A stretch of DNA of 6,793 nt from an uncultured Oscillochloris sp. Its GTDB lineage: Bacteria; Chloroflexota; Chloroflexia; Chloroflexales; Chloroflexaceae. The stretch is taken from assembly GCA_903877945.1 (NCBI GenBank), contig CAIRFY010000560.1:1-6793 (forward strand), given 5' to 3'. Every line of letters starts with the position of its first letter. Position 1 is the first letter of the stretch. The notes beneath the pieces were generated by a model, which saw only the letters and a list, made by a program, of their open reading frames with translations, was not told the origin of the DNA and did no database searches. Both the position numbers and the translations under genes were made by a program. This document shows, piece by piece, positions 5,812 through 6,793 of this stretch.

Positions 5812-6747
5812 ATGATCCGCCCGACTCACCGCATGTACTCCGCCGTCAGCCTCTTGACTCTTCTGACGCTGCTCGCCGCCTGTGGTGGCCCCGCGCAGCC
5901 TAGCCCTAGCCACGGGACAAAGAAGGTCATCGTCGTCACCTACTCGATCCTCTCGTCTGTCGTGCAGGATCTTGTTGGTGACGCGGCCCAGGTGGTTGTC
6001 TCGATGCCTAACGGGAAGGATCCGCACGAGTGGGAACCCTCGGCCAAAGATATCGAGGCACTCATGAAGGCTGACCTGATTGTGCAGAATGGACTCGGGC
6101 TAGAGGGCGGCATGGAGAAGACTCTCGCACAGGCCAGGGCGTCTGGAGTGAAGATTTTCACCGCCGCAGAACACATCAGCGTCCGTAAAGTTGGTGCGGG
6201 CGAGGGGTTGCCCACCGGCGACCCCGACCAGGCTGCGGGTGCCGACGACCCGCACCTCTGGATGGATCCGTTGGCGATGAGAGATGTCGCGGCGGCCCTA
6301 GCGATTCAGATCCAGACTGACCTCGGCATTGACGTGGGTGCGCGTGCGTCCAGTCTGGCCACCCGGCTCGACGCTCTCAACACCGAGATCGCCGCCGAGG
6401 TGTCCAAACTGCCCGAGGCCAGCCGCAAGCTCGTCACCGGCCACGAGTCCCTGGGCTACTTCGCGCAGCGCTACGGCTTCACGCTGGTGGGCGCGATCAT
6501 CCCGGCGATCAGCTCACAGGCTGAGGTTTCGGCCTCTGATCTAGCCAGCCTCAAGAGCTTGATCGCGAAGAATCAGGTGAAGGCCATCTTCAGCGAACTG
6601 GGCACGCCGCCCCAGGTCGCCCAAATGATCGGCCAGGAGACGGGGGTGAAGGTTCTTCCGCTGGCTACCCACACCCTGCCGGACGATGGCTCCTACGCGA
6701 CGTTTATGCGCAATCTCGCTGGGGTGATCATTGAGGCACTGGCGTAG
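5812..6747 (+). CDS. Zinc/manganese ABC transporter substrate-binding lipoprotein (ZnuA/TroA family), 311 aa
   Basis: Membrane-anchored extracytoplasmic receptor (cluster A-I, cluster 9 family) that binds a divalent metal, most likely zinc, and hands it to an ABC permease. Residues 1-23 are a lipoprotein signal with lipobox LLAAC, so Cys24 is the lipidation site. The mature protein has two metal-binding lobes. Visible ligand motifs are DPHEWEPS (His72), DDPHLWMDP (His148) and TGHESLGYF (His211). His rather than Glu at the third site favours zinc over manganese. The fourth site, often Asp in the family, falls near LATHTLPDDGSY, so His287 may fill it; Glu262 in FSELG is an alternative. The His-rich loop found between the first two ligands of many ZnuA proteins is missing, replaced by a short Gly/Asp-rich segment. 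Length is normal for the family. ATG 5812 is preferred; ATG 5833 is also possible. An upstream ATG at 5743 would put repeat-derived residues before the signal. No Zur-like operator is visible, and no znuB or znuC lies in the window. Confidence 0.92.
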   Translation: MIRPTHRMYSAVSLLTLLTLLAACGGPAQPSPSHGTKKVIVVTYSILSSVVQDLVGDAAQVVVSMPNGKDPHEWEPSAKDIEALMKADLIVQNGLGLEGGMEKTLAQARASGVKIFTAAEHISVRKVGAGEGLPTGDPDQAAGADDPHLWMDPLAMRDVAAALAIQIQTDLGIDVGARASSLATRLDALNTEIAAEVSKLPEASRKLVTGHESLGYFAQRYGFTLVGAIIPAISSQAEVSASDLASLKSLIAKNQVKAIFSELGTPPQVAQMIGQETGVKVLPLATHTLPDDGSYATFMRNLAGVIIEALA

Positions 6748-6784
6748 GCTCATGCTCCAGGGCATGTGCAAAATCACCCTCCGG

Positions 6785-6793
6785 CCCTCACCC
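6785..6793. repeat. Start of another hairpin repeat, cut by the window edge
   Basis: CCCTCACCC, preceded by GG as in GGCCCTCACCCCCC at 3836, matches the lead of the left-hand units. Only nine bases are visible. The call rests on identity with the other copies and on its position 37 bases after a stop codon. Confidence 0.6.

Noticed and set aside
6751..6766. CATGC...GCATG inverted repeat after the lipoprotein stop as a terminator
   Set aside because: The stem is only 5 bp and no T-run follows, so it does not qualify as an intrinsic terminator.

Overview
The window is a GC-rich bacterial chromosome segment, most likely from the Chloroflexota (class Chloroflexia, filamentous-phototroph type). 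This is inferred from the secreted protein with a Thr/Pro/Ala-repeat linker and a YLPFIQR C-terminus, from the wording of the MetH protein, and from the abundant C/G-rich hairpin repeats between genes. No rRNA or other decisive marker is present, so the phylum is an inference.

Layout: three complete genes, all on the + strand and separated by repeat-filled gaps. (1) 124-3750 encodes cobalamin-dependent methionine synthase (MetH) with all four functional modules, including the reactivation domain. (2) 4025-5647 encodes a secreted zinc metalloprotease of metzincin type, with a signal peptide, a catalytic domain, a low-complexity linker, a beta-rich C-terminal domain and a short terminal motif. 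(3) 5812-6747 encodes a lipoprotein, the substrate-binding part of a zinc/manganese ABC importer (ZnuA/TroA family); its permease and ATPase genes are not in the window. The genes are not an obvious operon, because each is separated from the next by more than 160 bases. MetH (homocysteine domain), the protease and the importer all concern zinc, but this may be coincidence.

Intergenic DNA: all four intergenic stretches (window start, 3751-4024, 5648-5811, window end) carry the same roughly 40-base hairpin repeat, whose core is a perfect 10-11 bp C/G-rich stem with a 5-base loop. Two gaps hold the repeat as a doublet joined by a related spacer. The 3751-4024 doublet lies inside a much longer imperfect palindrome (3791-3996) with 16-bp perfect inverted arms.

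The most notable observation is inside metH. An AT-rich palindromic element (about 2135-2238), built from 7-base GATTNNN units and their inverted copies, sits in frame in the coding sequence and adds about 32 residues to the helical cap of the cobalamin module. It looks like a mobile or repetitive palindrome captured as protein-coding sequence, comparable in concept to the Rickettsia palindromic elements.
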